Origin: Arthrobacter pascens
GTDB taxonomy: Bacteria; Actinomycetota; Actinomycetes; Actinomycetales; Micrococcaceae
Assembly (NCBI RefSeq): GCF_030816475.1
Contig: NZ_JAUSXF010000001.1
Coordinates: forward strand, 868,001 to 932,000
Direction: 5' to 3'
DNA length: 64,000 nucleotides
Numbering within the stretch: position 1 is the stretch's first letter; each line of letters starts with the position of its first letter. The notes under the pieces are model-generated. The model made no database searches and was not told where the DNA came from. It was given only the letters and a program-made list of their open reading frames with translations. The translations under genes were made by a program, and so were the position numbers. Shown here in pieces: positions 33,090 through 42,701 of the stretch.

Positions 33090-34565
33090 TTATTCGGGTT
33101 GGTTCCCTGCGGCGCCGTTGATGGTGAACGGGGTTGAGACCCCCTCGTACATGACGTGGGCGACGAGGCCGTCCACGGCATGCGCGAGCGTGTGGCAGTG
33201 GTCGCTCCAGATTCCGGGATTGTCGGCGACGAAGGCGATCTGATACGACTCGGCAGGGCGGACGTCGAGCGAATCGGCCCACCACGGGCTTCCCGAGGCG
33301 TGCTCGCCGCCGCGTGAAAGCACCAGGAAATGGTGGCCATGAAGGTGCATCGGATGCACCTCGCCCGTCTCGTTCACCAGGCGCATCAGGACGACGTCCC
33401 CCTCGCGAACATGGAACATCGGCACGTCGGGGAACAGTTGCCCGTTGATTGTCCAGAAGTTGCCGGGGCGCCCATCGATGAGGCCGAAGCGGCGGCCGAT
33501 CACGTAGTCGAACGTCCGGTCCGGCGACTGCGGGTCGAAATCCAGCGGGGCAGGGTCACCGTACGACAGCAGGTCGAGGGTTTCCGCCGGTTGACGGGCC
33601 GGCGGCGCGGCCACCGCGGGATCGCCGACGGAGATGCTGCGGGCCCCGCCGACCTGGAGGCGCACCGAGCCCTGGGCGGGGGCCTGCACCGCAATATCGG
33701 CCCGTCCGCCAGCGGGAATGAGCACTGTCCGGCCTTCGACCATGGCTGGGGCGTTCACGTCGTGCCCGTCAACGGACACCACCAGGAATGGGGCCGCAGA
33801 CCACACTGCGGCCGTGCCTTGGTCGGTGTTGATGATCCGGATCCGCACGGTGGATCCGGGCTCGGCCGCAACCTGTTCGTCCTGCACCCGCCCGTTGAGT
33901 GTGTGCTGGCCGCCGTACACATGCAGCAGCGCGAGGACGTCCGTATCAAAGGCCCGTGCCGGCTGCTCCGCAGGTTCGATGACCACCGCACCGAGCAGCC
34001 CGCCCTCAACCTGCTCATGGGACACCTGATGGGAGTGGTACCAGTACGTACCGGAGTCCGCTGCTACGAATCGATACACCTGGCGCCCGCCGACGGGGAC
34101 GGCGTCCTGGGTAACGCCTGCCACGCCGTCAGCCGCATTAGCCACATCGATGCCGTGCCAGTGAAGGGTGGCGCCGGCCGGAACCGACTCGTTCACGAAC
34201 ACGGCCTCGACAAGGGAGCCCTGCCGCGCCCGAATGGTCGGTCCCGGGGATGTGCCGTTCACGGTGTAACCCTCGACCGGATGGCCGCCGGGCACCTGGA
34301 TCGTCTGCTTCCGGGCGATCAGCTCGACGCGCACATCAGGGGGCCGAAGCGGGTCCGCGATGAGCTCGGTCACGCTGACTCCGGTGGCCGGGACTCCGGT
34401 GCCCGTGCCAGAGCCGTGGACATGGCCGGCGTGTCCGCCACCCATGTCCATCACCGAGTACTCGCCGAGCAGCGTCGAGGCCCAGCCGAGCGCGCCGACG
34501 CCAAGGGCGATGATGACAGCCATGCCCATGGCAACGCGCCGGGAGAGGTCATGTCGCGATGGCAT
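33090..34565 (-). CDS. Multicopper oxidase (exported, laccase-like)
   Basis: A 491-aa cupredoxin-domain oxidase with an N-terminal signal or anchor (VAMGMAVIIALGVGALGWAST). The copper ligands are all visible: HWHGI and WYHSH in the first domain, HPMHLHGHHF and the HCHTLAH T1/T3 motif in the last. An extra His/Gly-rich stretch (DMGGGHAGHVHGSG) follows the anchor and may bind copper. It oxidises a phenolic or metal substrate with reduction of oxygen to water; copper tolerance is a plausible role. It overlaps the preceding membrane-protein gene by 17 bp and so is in its operon. Confidence 0.9.
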   Translation of the reverse strand: MPSRHDLSRRVAMGMAVIIALGVGALGWASTLLGEYSVMDMGGGHAGHVHGSGTGTGVPATGVSVTELIADPLRPPDVRVELIARKQTIQVPGGHPVEGYTVNGTSPGPTIRARQGSLVEAVFVNESVPAGATLHWHGIDVANAADGVAGVTQDAVPVGGRQVYRFVAADSGTYWYHSHQVSHEQVEGGLLGAVVIEPAEQPARAFDTDVLALLHVYGGQHTLNGRVQDEQVAAEPGSTVRIRIINTDQGTAAVWSAAPFLVVSVDGHDVNAPAMVEGRTVLIPAGGRADIAVQAPAQGSVRLQVGGARSISVGDPAVAAPPARQPAETLDLLSYGDPAPLDFDPQSPDRTFDYVIGRRFGLIDGRPGNFWTINGQLFPDVPMFHVREGDVVLMRLVNETGEVHPMHLHGHHFLVLSRGGEHASGSPWWADSLDVRPAESYQIAFVADNPGIWSDHCHTLAHAVDGLVAHVMYEGVSTPFTINGAAGNQPE

Positions 34566-35016
34566 CGGAGGTGGTTTTCTCGGCGCGGATGAAGTTGCGA
34601 CGGCTGAGCCGCAAAGCCGTGTAAACGGCGGTGAGCAGCACAGCCAACGCGTTAGCTCCGTGGATCAGGCCGAGGTAGGGCACGTCGGCGATGGAGTAGC
34701 CCAGGGTGATCTGCAGGGCGACCAGGGCAAACACGATGCCGGCCCACAACAGCGCACCCTTCACTTTGACGAAGAAGGCGACGATGAGCAGCGCGATGGC
34801 GGCGATCGGAATGACCATCCCGCCGACAATGCCATGGATGGGGAAGCCCAGGTCACCGGTGAAGGTTGCCTGATGGCTTTCGACGATCGCCTTGTCGACG
34901 ACGCCGCCCTCCTGGACGTAGTGCACCATTCCGCCCAGTCCAAAGGCGATGGATGCTGCCTGCACAACCACGCCTCCGGCAATGATCCAAGCGATGGTCG
35001 AATAGATCCTGCGCAT
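34549..35016 (-). CDS. Four-helix membrane protein of unknown function
   Basis: A 155-aa protein with four hydrophobic segments (IAWIIAGGVVVQAASIAFG; PIHGIVGGMVIPIAAIALLIVAFF; ALLWAGIVFALVALQITLG; GLIHGANALAVLLTAVYTAL). Two His residues in the loops and helices (ESHQATFTG, FPIHG, LIHG) could bind haem or metal, but no family is firmly recognised. ATG 35016 has an excellent GGAGGA site; the longer frame to 35133 is rejected. It overlaps the multicopper oxidase and diverges from a two-component pair, so it may be a membrane partner of the oxidase. Confidence 0.8.
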   Translation of the reverse strand: MRRIYSTIAWIIAGGVVVQAASIAFGLGGMVHYVQEGGVVDKAIVESHQATFTGDLGFPIHGIVGGMVIPIAAIALLIVAFFVKVKGALLWAGIVFALVALQITLGYSIADVPYLGLIHGANALAVLLTAVYTALRLSRRNFIRAEKTTSDAIAT

Positions 35017-35131
35017 GATGTCCTCCAATGAGTGTGGTTGCAGTTCCGCGGTCTCCACGTGACCCCACGTTAGGAGCCCGCGGACGTGAGCAGAACGCGG
35101 ATGGCCACAACGTGCATGGGGGCTAGCCACC

Positions 35132-37234
35132 ATGACGTGTAGGGAGGACCCCCTCCCGGGAACCGCGGCGGAGGCGGATCATAGGACTGTGCTCCGGAGA
35201 TGGGGATTGCTCGCAGCGCTTGCTCCAATCGGAGTGGCGTCGCTGCTCTACGTCGTCATAGTCCGCGGATTTGTCGACTCCGCCGGGGACCACCAACTTG
35301 GCTGGCCTTTGCTCGGCGTGCTGCCGACGCTCGTGTTCGGCATGTGGCTGCTCACCGTTTCGTCCGCTCCGTCCGCTGTCTTCATCGCGGTGGCAGCCAC
35401 CTCCATGGCTGTCGGCTCGGCCTGCGAAACCCTGGTCCTGACCAACGTCGGATTGATCCAGGAGCCGTGGTTCCCGCTCTTCAACATGATCGGGCTGACC
35501 GCGGATGCGGTATCGACCGCGGCCTTCCTGGCTATGTTTGCCACCTACCCCACCGGAACCCTGGAGCGGAGATGGCAACGGATCGCCGTCGTCCTGATCT
35601 GGGTGCCTGTGGCAGTGGGCCCGCTGACAGTGCTGACGACGCCGCATGTGGTCATGCAGCCATACATCGGCATCAGCGGCGACGCCGTTCCGAATCCGTT
35701 TGCGGTGCCGTGGCTGGAATGGGCTGCCCCGGCGATGCACTACCTTATTTACCAGCCTTGGCCGAGCGTTGTGCTCGGGCTCGCCGTGCTCTACTCCAGG
35801 GCGATCTTCGGCGCCGTGGAGGTTCGCGCTCGCATGCGCGTCATGACCTGGGTGGTCACCGTGTCACTTGTCAGTTTCATCCTGTGGACTGTCACGCCGC
35901 CGCTGTGGATCACCTCCGTCATCGTCTTCGCCTCGCTCATCGCAATGCCCCTTGCGGCTATCCACGGCATCTTCCGCTACGGCGCCTTCGATATCGCCCC
36001 GGGTGACCGTGGCCGCCTCGTGGCACGCTCATCCGGCCTGCTCATCACGGTCCTGTACGGAATCGCCGTCGCAACGCCGGGGGTGCTCCTCGCCGATAAC
36101 ATGACGATCGTCGGGGCAGTCCTCCTCACCACGCTGCTTGCCGTCTGCCTGCTGCCGCTGCGTGCTTGGCTGCAGCGCTGGATCCAGCGCACCGTCTTTG
36201 GAGACCGGGACCGCCAGCTGATGCTGCTCAGCGAACTCGGCTCCCGGTTGGAGCAGTCGGTGGAGCCCGGCGATCTGCTCACCCGGCTGGCGGTGGCCGT
36301 GCGTACTGGCCTCGATGCGTCCTGGGTCCGGATCTTCCTGGCTGGGCCCGATGGCAGCTTCGCGGCGTCGCCCGCAGGAGTTGCGGGTGATGCCCGGGGA
36401 GCTGCCGTGGCCTCCTGCGACCTTGAGCGGGCGGATGAGACGCTTGGGCGGATAGAGGTGGGTCCCCGCCGGCGCGGGGATTACAGCGACGCCGAACGTA
36501 GCCTGCTGCGTACGGTTGCCAGCCAGGCCGCCGCATCAGTTGCCAACGTCCGCCTCAGCGCTCGGCTCGCAGAGCAACTGATCGATCTCACCGCATCGCG
36601 GGAGCGCCTGGTCGCCGCGCAGGACGACGAACGGAAGCGCCTGGAGCGGGACCTGCATGACGGGATCCAGCAGAACGTGGTCGCACAGATCGCCGGGCTC
36701 CGCCTGGCGCGCAACCGGCTGCAGCGCGGACAGCTTACGGCTGACGAACTGGCCGCTTTGCAGGATCAGGCCCGCGAAACGCTGACCGACCTCCGCGAGC
36801 TTGCACATGGCATCCACCCGCCCGTGCTCAGCGATAACGGCCTGGTGGCGGCGATTGAGTCGAGTGTGGGGAAGTTCCCCATTCCGCTGACCGTCGACGC
36901 CGATGATCACTTGCGTGCCGAGCGGTTCCCTGAGGACGTGGAGACGACGGCCTACTACGTGGTCCGGGAGGCGCTGGCGAACACTGCTAAGCACGCCAAT
37001 GCCAGCCTCGCCTCCGTCCAACTCGTCCAGGATGACGGGCATCTGCGGATCGCGATCAGTGACGACGGATGTGGCATGGGCGGCCCGGCGCCCGTATCGA
37101 GCGGCGGCCTGGCGAACATCCGCGACCGGGTGGCAGCGTTGCGCGGGAGCGTGAATGTCATGGACAACGATCCATCGGGAACAAGAGTCGTGGTTGAGCT
37201 TCCGGTGCAGCGAGGGGTGGACCGTGTTGGATGA
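35132..37234 (+). CDS. Sensor histidine kinase, NarL/DesK-type (HisKA_3) with membrane and GAF domains
   Basis: A 700-aa kinase. The N-terminal half carries about eight hydrophobic segments; a GAF-like domain follows near residues 365-485. The phospho-acceptor is His509 in ERDLHDGIQQNVV, and the C-terminal HATPase_c has REALANTAKHA (N box) and DDGCGMG (G1 box). The start is uncertain: ATG 35132 opens the frame, but GTG 35189 is possible. It overlaps the response regulator start by 11 bp, so the two are a cognate pair. The signal is unknown; divergence from the oxidase operon hints at copper or redox. Confidence 0.85.
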   Translation: MTCREDPLPGTAAEADHRTVLRRWGLLAALAPIGVASLLYVVIVRGFVDSAGDHQLGWPLLGVLPTLVFGMWLLTVSSAPSAVFIAVAATSMAVGSACETLVLTNVGLIQEPWFPLFNMIGLTADAVSTAAFLAMFATYPTGTLERRWQRIAVVLIWVPVAVGPLTVLTTPHVVMQPYIGISGDAVPNPFAVPWLEWAAPAMHYLIYQPWPSVVLGLAVLYSRAIFGAVEVRARMRVMTWVVTVSLVSFILWTVTPPLWITSVIVFASLIAMPLAAIHGIFRYGAFDIAPGDRGRLVARSSGLLITVLYGIAVATPGVLLADNMTIVGAVLLTTLLAVCLLPLRAWLQRWIQRTVFGDRDRQLMLLSELGSRLEQSVEPGDLLTRLAVAVRTGLDASWVRIFLAGPDGSFAASPAGVAGDARGAAVASCDLERADETLGRIEVGPRRRGDYSDAERSLLRTVASQAAASVANVRLSARLAEQLIDLTASRERLVAAQDDERKRLERDLHDGIQQNVVAQIAGLRLARNRLQRGQLTADELAALQDQARETLTDLRELAHGIHPPVLSDNGLVAAIESSVGKFPIPLTVDADDHLRAERFPEDVETTAYYVVREALANTAKHANASLASVQLVQDDGHLRIAISDDGCGMGGPAPVSSGGLANIRDRVAALRGSVNVMDNDPSGTRVVVELPVQRGVDRVG

Positions 37235-37931
37235 GCCGGGCATGCTGCGGGTGGTGATCGCGGAGGATAACTATCTCGTACGCGAGGGGGTCCGCCGTCT
37301 GCTGGAGGACTCCGGTGAAATCGATGTGGTGGCCTGCACGGGTAACGCGGCCGAGTTGCTTGATGCCGTGCGCCGGTTCTCCCCTGATGCTGTCCTCACT
37401 GACATCCGGATGCCCCCGGGCCACCACATGGAAGGCATCGAGGCGGCGCGGGCCATTCGTGCCACATACCCGGACACTGGTGTGGTAGTGCTGTCACAGC
37501 ACGCCGACGAGAGCTATGCCCTCGCCCTTTTCGCCAACGGCTCCGCCGGGCTCGGCTACCTGCTGAAGGACCGCATCGGCGACCTCGAAGACCTCGTCCA
37601 CGCACTCCGTGAGGTGCGGGTGGGCGGTTCGGTCATCGACCCGCAGATCGTCGACACGCTCGTGCGCCGCCGCCGGACCGTCGCAGCAAGCCCACTCGCC
37701 GACCTGTCTCCGCGGGAGCTCGACGTGCTGCGGGAGATGGCGCAGGGTCGGACAAACGCCGGCATCGAACAGTCGCTCTACCTGTCCTCCTCCACGGTGG
37801 AGAAACATGTCAATGCGATCTTCACCAAGCTCCGGCTTCCCGCGGCGGGGGTGCACCGTCGCGTTGCTGCCGTGCTCGCATTCCTGCAGAGCGACAGCAA
37901 CCCGGCAGCAGTGGAGGAACGCGATCGGTAG
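37224..37931 (+). CDS. LuxR/NarL-family response regulator
   Basis: A 235-aa DNA-binding response regulator. The receiver domain begins VVIAEDNYLVREGVRRLL, with the phosphorylated Asp60 in LTDIRMPP and the Lys in YLLKD. The C-terminal LuxR helix-turn-helix is LSPRELDVLREMAQGRTNAGIEQSLYLSSSTVEKHVNAIFTKL. GTG 37224 is preferred because GAGGGG lies 7 bp upstream and it overlaps the kinase stop; ATG 37242 is the alternative. It should act with the preceding kinase; targets may include the divergent oxidase operon. Confidence 0.9.
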   Translation: MLDEPGMLRVVIAEDNYLVREGVRRLLEDSGEIDVVACTGNAAELLDAVRRFSPDAVLTDIRMPPGHHMEGIEAARAIRATYPDTGVVVLSQHADESYALALFANGSAGLGYLLKDRIGDLEDLVHALREVRVGGSVIDPQIVDTLVRRRRTVAASPLADLSPRELDVLREMAQGRTNAGIEQSLYLSSSTVEKHVNAIFTKLRLPAAGVHRRVAAVLAFLQSDSNPAAVEERDR

Positions 37932-37968
37932 TAGTCCGCGCTGGCGCGAATACCGGCGGGCACGCTTG

Positions 37969-38976
37969 TCAGTGCTGGCGGTGGTCCTGGATGGTCATCC
38001 GGGGACCGAAAACGGGTTTACGGAAGCCGCTCAGTCCGATCATGCGGACCACCCGCTGCCGGTGGCCAGTCCACGGTTCCAGCAGGGCCAGCATTCCCGC
38101 GTCGTCCGTTCGTCGCCCGGTCAGGGCAGCACCCACATACCCGGCGAGATGGTAGTCGCCCACCGCGATCGAGTCCGGGCATCCGTGGGTCCGCTGCACA
38201 ACTTCGGCGGCCGTCCACACCCCGATCCCGGGAATGACCTGCATTTTGGCTGCCGCTTCCGCCGCCGGCAGCGCCGCCAGCCGTTCCAGTGCGACGGCGG
38301 AACGCAGCGCCCGCATGACGGTGGCCGAACGCTGCGGTCCCACTCCGGCCTTGTGCCACTCCCATGACGGGATCCGCAGCCACTCCTCAGGGGTGGGCTG
38401 GACCAGCAGGCCGGAGGGAACAGCGGTGCCGCCCGGGGCGGGCGAGCCGAAGCGGTACATCAGGTAGCGGTAGCCCCGCCTCGCCTCGAGGACCGTGACC
38501 TTCTGCTCGAGGATGGTGGGCACCAGGGCATCGACCATGCGCCCGGTGGAGGGCAGGCGGACGGCGGGGTTCCGGCGCCGTGCATCCCGGACCATCCGGG
38601 GGAGCGTGGCATGGAATACTTCCTCGTCAAACCCCGACCAGTCGTCCTCTGCTCCGAGCAGGCGCGGTACGCCGTCCAGCGCCGCACGGGAGCCTGCTCC
38701 CCACGCCTGCACGTCAATGTGGGGTTCGCCGGCGCCATCCGCGCCGGAGGAGACGCCGCCAGGGCCGCCGGCGCTGGTCAGGTGCAGCGTAACCGGCCCG
38801 GCCGGCGTCGTAAATGCCGTCCATAGCCCGTCCGGCCGTGAACTGAACGTGGGATCTCCGGCGCCGCGGAGCAGGATGCCCAAGGTCTGGGCCAGGCTGT
38901 AGGGACTGCCGGGATGCCACCGAAGGGACGCGTCCGCCGCGGCAGCCAGCCGGGCAGGTGCGTCAGCGATGGTCAT
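37969..38976 (-). CDS. HhH-GPD DNA glycosylase-like protein (3-methyladenine glycosylase type)
   Basis: A 335-aa protein. The C-terminal half has the helix-hairpin-helix and catalytic pattern IPGIGVWTAAEVVQRTHGCPDSIAVGDYHLAGYV, where Asp in VGDYH matches the catalytic Asp of AlkA-type glycosylases. VPTILEQKVTVLEARRGYRYLM is the family helix before it. It would excise damaged bases. The Met at 38976 (MTIADAPARL) is preferred over the frame opening at 39012. It converges on the response regulator gene. Confidence 0.83.
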   Translation of the reverse strand: MTIADAPARLAAAADASLRWHPGSPYSLAQTLGILLRGAGDPTFSSRPDGLWTAFTTPAGPVTLHLTSAGGPGGVSSGADGAGEPHIDVQAWGAGSRAALDGVPRLLGAEDDWSGFDEEVFHATLPRMVRDARRRNPAVRLPSTGRMVDALVPTILEQKVTVLEARRGYRYLMYRFGSPAPGGTAVPSGLLVQPTPEEWLRIPSWEWHKAGVGPQRSATVMRALRSAVALERLAALPAAEAAAKMQVIPGIGVWTAAEVVQRTHGCPDSIAVGDYHLAGYVGAALTGRRTDDAGMLALLEPWTGHRQRVVRMIGLSGFRKPVFGPRMTIQDHRQH

Positions 38977-39141
38977 GCAGCCATCGTCCCACGCACGGCT
39001 GACAAAGAGCATTCTTCAGGTATGAGCCGCACAGCCAGGGTTCCTAAAGGCAGCCCTTAACCCCGCCGCCGTCGAGGACTAGAATCCCGAGTGTGGCGCG
39101 GGCCGGCCGCGTCTTCCCTTCAAGAAGTCAGGGTGAACACC

Positions 39142-39531
39142 ATGGGTGGAGTAGTACATTTCGAAATCCCGGCGGACGACCAGGAACGGGCCAGAAACTT
39201 TTACTCGGAAACCTTCGGCTGGAAGATCGACCCCATGCCGGAGATGAACTACAACATCATCAGCACCACCGCGACGGATGAAACGGGCCGGCCAACCGAG
39301 CCAGGAGCCATCAACGGCGGACTGATGGGCAGGGAAGGCGAGCTGAAAAACCCGGTCATCACGGTGGACGTGGACGACATCGATGCCACGCTAAAGACGG
39401 TGGAACAGCTCGGCGGTTCGATCGTTGCCCCGAAAGACTCCATTCCGGGCATGGGCTTCTTCGCCTACTTCAAGGACACCGAGGGTAACATCATGGGCCT
39501 TTGGGAAAACCTCCCGGCGGAACAGGGCTAA
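39142..39531 (+). CDS. VOC-family (glyoxalase-like) protein
   Basis: A 129-aa single-domain protein. VVHFEIPADDQERARNFYSETFGWKI and the later GMGFFAYFKDTEGNIMGLWEN are the paired beta-alpha-beta halves of the vicinal oxygen chelate fold, with the final Glu as a potential metal ligand. ATG 39142 is chosen; AGGGTG precedes it. Function unknown. Its neighbour is a second, convergent VOC gene. Confidence 0.85.
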   Translation: MGGVVHFEIPADDQERARNFYSETFGWKIDPMPEMNYNIISTTATDETGRPTEPGAINGGLMGREGELKNPVITVDVDDIDATLKTVEQLGGSIVAPKDSIPGMGFFAYFKDTEGNIMGLWENLPAEQG

Positions 39532-39573
39532 GGGCAGCCGCAGCGGACGTTACAGAGCCGGAGGGCCGGGCAG

Positions 39574-40005
39574 CTACTCCTCGCCGAACCGGCCGCGGGC
39601 TTCCAGCGGAATGAGCGGCTTCTCCGCCCGGACCTTCAGTTCCTGCACTGCCCAGGTATTGCCGTCCGGATCGCTGAATCCAAAGAAAGTCCCGCCGTCG
39701 CGTTCGTCAAAGACAGTGATCTCACTGGCATCCACGCCGCGTCCCACCAGTTCCTCGCGTGCAGCCCGGGCGTCGGAAACCACCAGCTGCAGCCCGCGCA
39801 TGGACCCGGGGGCCATCTCCCGCTGCGACGGAAGGTCCCCGATCACTATGGAACAACCTGAGCCCGGCGGGGTCAGCTGGACCACGTGCATGTGCTCGTT
39901 GGTGGTGTTGTGATCCAGGTGGAAGCCCACTTTGTCCCGGTAAAACTCCACGGCACGGTCGATGTCACTGACCGGGAGCACAACCACTTCCAGGGTCCAA
40001 TCCAT
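39574..40005 (-). CDS. VOC-family (glyoxalase/bleomycin-resistance-like) protein
   Basis: A 143-aa protein with the VOC pattern (LEVVVLPVSDIDRAVEFYRDKVGFHLDHN at the start; FGFSDPDGNTWAVQEL at the end). The His and Glu at expected positions could form a metal site. ATG 40005 has AAGGAA before it; the long upstream frame to 40653 is antisense to the cbs gene and is rejected. Function is not predictable beyond the fold. Confidence 0.87.
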   Translation of the reverse strand: MDWTLEVVVLPVSDIDRAVEFYRDKVGFHLDHNTTNEHMHVVQLTPPGSGCSIVIGDLPSQREMAPGSMRGLQLVVSDARAAREELVGRGVDASEITVFDERDGGTFFGFSDPDGNTWAVQELKVRAEKPLIPLEARGRFGEE

Positions 40006-40128
40006 GGCAAGGTTCCTTTCGACAAAAATGCAGGGGAGGTCCACTACAGCTTGCCGTCTCATGGCGATGATGGCTAGGCCACACCGGCGGAATGAGGAGT
40101 CCAAAGAGGAAGCGGTAACTTTGTACCT

Positions 40129-41514
40129 ATGAAGTACGCCCAGTCCATTCTGGACCTCATCGGCAACACCCCGCTCATCAAGCTCAACCACGTGACGGAC
40201 GGCCTCAAGGCCACAGTCCTGGTCAAGCTGGAGTACCTGAACCCCGGCGGATCCATCAAGGACCGCATCGCGGCAAAGATGATCGAGGAAGCCGAACGGG
40301 ACGGCAAGCTCCTTCCCGGCGGAACCATCGTGGAGCCCACGTCCGGCAACACGGGTGTGGGACTGGCCCTGGTCGCCCAGCAAAAGGGCTACAAATGCAT
40401 TTTCGTGGTGCCGGACAAGGTGGGCGAGGATAAACGCGCCGTCCTCCAGGCCTACGGCGCGGAAGTAGTGGTGACGCCCACCTCTGTGGCGCCGGACAGT
40501 CCGCAGAGCTATTACAGCGTTTCGGACCGGATCGTCGCCGAGACCCCCGGCGCCTACAAGCCCGACCAGTTCTCCAACCCGGCCGCCCCGGGAAGCCACT
40601 ACGAGTCCACCGGGCCGGAGATCTGGCGCGACACCGACGGCAAGGTTACCCACTGCGTGATCGGCGCCGGCACTGGCGGGACCATCACCGGGACCGGGCG
40701 GTTCCTCAAGGAAGTCTCGGCAGACCGTCCGGAGTCCGACGGCGGCCGCGTCCGGATTGTGGGGGCCGACCCCGAGGGCTCGGTCTACTCAGGCGGGACG
40801 GGGCGGCCCTACTTCGTGGAGGGCGTCGGCGAGGACATGTGGCCGGCGAACTACGACAAGTCGGTTCCGGACGAGGTCATCGCCGTCAGCGACGCTGATT
40901 CCTTCGCCATGACCCGGCGGCTAGCCAGGGAAGAGGGACTGCTCGTGGGTGGCTCCTCCGGCATGGCCGTAGTGGCTGCCATGCGGACCGCCAGGGACCT
41001 GCCCGAAAACGCCGTGGTGGTAGTGATCCTGCCCGATTCGGGCCGCGGTTACCTGGCCAAAATATTCAACGACCAGTGGATGCGCTCCTACGGTTTCCTC
41101 TCCGGGGGCGAGGAATCGTCCGTGGGCGAGGTGATCAAGTCCAAGACGGGAGAGCTGCCTGACCTGGTGCACATCCACCCGAACGAAACGGTGCGCGACG
41201 TCATCAACATCATGAACGAATTCGGCGTCAGCCACATCCCGGTCCTTTCGCAGGAACCTCCCGTGGTGATGGGCGAGGTACTCGGTGCCGTGGATGAGCG
41301 GACCCTCACCTCCAAGCTGTTCCGTGGCGAAGCCAGGCTGACGGACAAGATCTCCGAGCACATGGGGCCGAAGCTCCCGGTGATCGGTTCGTTGGAAACG
41401 ATTTCGGCAGCCCGTGAGTTGCTCTCCGACGTGGACACCGTGATGGTGACGTTCGTCGGCGCCCCCGTGGGCATCCTGACCCGGCACGACCTCCTTGCCT
41501 ACCTCAGCAACTGA
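40129..41514 (+). CDS. cbs: Cystathionine beta-synthase
   Basis: A 461-aa PLP enzyme condensing serine and homocysteine to cystathionine. The PLP Lys44 is in PGGSIKDRIA, with the SGNTG phosphate-clamp loop (PTSGNTGVGLA) and the GTGGTITGTGR motif. The C-terminal 130 residues form a pair of CBS domains. No haem-binding N-terminal extension is present, as expected for bacterial enzymes. It precedes metB by 23 bp, so both transsulfuration steps are co-transcribed. Confidence 0.93.
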   Translation: MKYAQSILDLIGNTPLIKLNHVTDGLKATVLVKLEYLNPGGSIKDRIAAKMIEEAERDGKLLPGGTIVEPTSGNTGVGLALVAQQKGYKCIFVVPDKVGEDKRAVLQAYGAEVVVTPTSVAPDSPQSYYSVSDRIVAETPGAYKPDQFSNPAAPGSHYESTGPEIWRDTDGKVTHCVIGAGTGGTITGTGRFLKEVSADRPESDGGRVRIVGADPEGSVYSGGTGRPYFVEGVGEDMWPANYDKSVPDEVIAVSDADSFAMTRRLAREEGLLVGGSSGMAVVAAMRTARDLPENAVVVVILPDSGRGYLAKIFNDQWMRSYGFLSGGEESSVGEVIKSKTGELPDLVHIHPNETVRDVINIMNEFGVSHIPVLSQEPPVVMGEVLGAVDERTLTSKLFRGEARLTDKISEHMGPKLPVIGSLETISAARELLSDVDTVMVTFVGAPVGILTRHDLLAYLSN

Positions 41515-41537
41515 ATAGTCCATTGAACAGGAGCATC

Positions 41538-42701
41538 ATGTCCCTCTCTGAAAACCAAGGATTCAACACCCGAGCCATCCATGCCGGCCAGGCTTTCGAG
41601 CCCCGCACGGGAGCGGTGGTCCCCCCGCTGCACTTCAGCTCAACGTATGCCCAGGACGGCATTGGCGGGCTCCGCGACGGCTACGAGTACGGCCGTGGTA
41701 ACAATCCCACCCGCGATTCGTTGCAGGAACAGCTCGCGGCGGTGGAAGGCGGGACGCATGCCTTCTCCTTTAGTTCCGGACTCGCCGCCGAAGACTCCCT
41801 GATCCGGGCCCTCACCCGCCCGGGGGACCACATCGTCCTGGGCAACGACGCCTATGGCGGCACCTACCGGCTGATCAACGGGATACTCGGCGAGTGGGGG
41901 ATCGGCAACACACCAGTGGACATGTCCGACCTTGACGCCGTCAGCGCGGTGGTGGCGGCCAACAAGACAAGGTTCGTCTGGGTGGAAACGCCCTCCAACC
42001 CGCTGATGAAAATCACCGACATTGCCGCGCTTGCCGAACTGACTCACGACGCCGGTGCCCTCCTGGTGGTGGACAACACCTTCGCCTCCCCTTACCTTCA
42101 GACCCCGCTCGCCCTCGGCGCGGACATCGTCGTGCACTCCACCACGAAGTACATCGGCGGCCACTCCGATGTGGTGGGCGGCGCCATCGTGGTCAAGGAC
42201 GCGGAACTGGCAGGAAAGATCGGCTTCGTGCAGTTCGCAGTGGGCGCCGTCTCCGGGCCCATGGACGCCTTCCTCACTACCCGCGGGCTGAAGACCCTGG
42301 GCGTCCGGATGGACAGGCACAGCGAAAACGCGCAGGCCGTCGCCGAATGGCTGCTGGAGCGGCCGGAGGTGGAGGCTGTGCTCTACCCGGGACTGCCGGA
42401 CCACCCCGGCCATGAGCTGGCTAAGAAGCAGATGAAGAAGTTCGGCGGAATGGTGTCCGTCCAGTTCAAGGGCGGGGAAGCTGCGGCCCGCAAGGTTGCC
42501 GAGGCCACCTCCGTGTTCACGCTGGCCGAATCCCTGGGCGGCATCGAATCGCTCATGAATTACCCCTCGGAAATGACCCACGCCTCGGTCAAGGGCACCG
42601 AGCTGGCCGTTCCCGTGAACCTGATCAGGCTGTCGTGCGGGATCGAGGACGTGGAGGATCTCATCGCGGACCTCGACCACGCCTTCAGCTTCATCCAGTG
42701 A
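41538..42701 (+). CDS. metB: Cystathionine gamma-synthase/gamma-lyase family protein
   Basis: A 387-aa Cys/Met-metabolism PLP enzyme. Motifs: HAGQAFEPRTGAVVPPLHFSSTYAQ, YEYGRGNNPTRD, SFSSGLAAEDSLI and the PLP Lys204 in HSTTKYIGGHSDVVGG. ATG 41538 is preceded by AGGAG; the frame opening at 41523 lacks one. In an operon with cbs it could equally be the gamma-lyase (making cysteine) or the gamma-synthase (making cystathionine); the sequence alone does not separate them. Confidence 0.9.
   Translation: MSLSENQGFNTRAIHAGQAFEPRTGAVVPPLHFSSTYAQDGIGGLRDGYEYGRGNNPTRDSLQEQLAAVEGGTHAFSFSSGLAAEDSLIRALTRPGDHIVLGNDAYGGTYRLINGILGEWGIGNTPVDMSDLDAVSAVVAANKTRFVWVETPSNPLMKITDIAALAELTHDAGALLVVDNTFASPYLQTPLALGADIVVHSTTKYIGGHSDVVGGAIVVKDAELAGKIGFVQFAVGAVSGPMDAFLTTRGLKTLGVRMDRHSENAQAVAEWLLERPEVEAVLYPGLPDHPGHELAKKQMKKFGGMVSVQFKGGEAAARKVAEATSVFTLAESLGGIESLMNYPSEMTHASVKGTELAVPVNLIRLSCGIEDVEDLIADLDHAFSFIQ

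Noticed and set aside
35059..35071. A fourth copy of the 61-bp palindromic repeat
   Set aside because: Only one half (12 of 13 bases) is present and no matching opposite arm was found within 80 bp, so it may be a remnant or chance.
40006..40128. SAM or similar sulfur-responsive riboswitch before cbs-metB
   Set aside because: The 123-bp gap shows no conserved SAM-box elements or terminator/antiterminator pair that could be recognised by eye.
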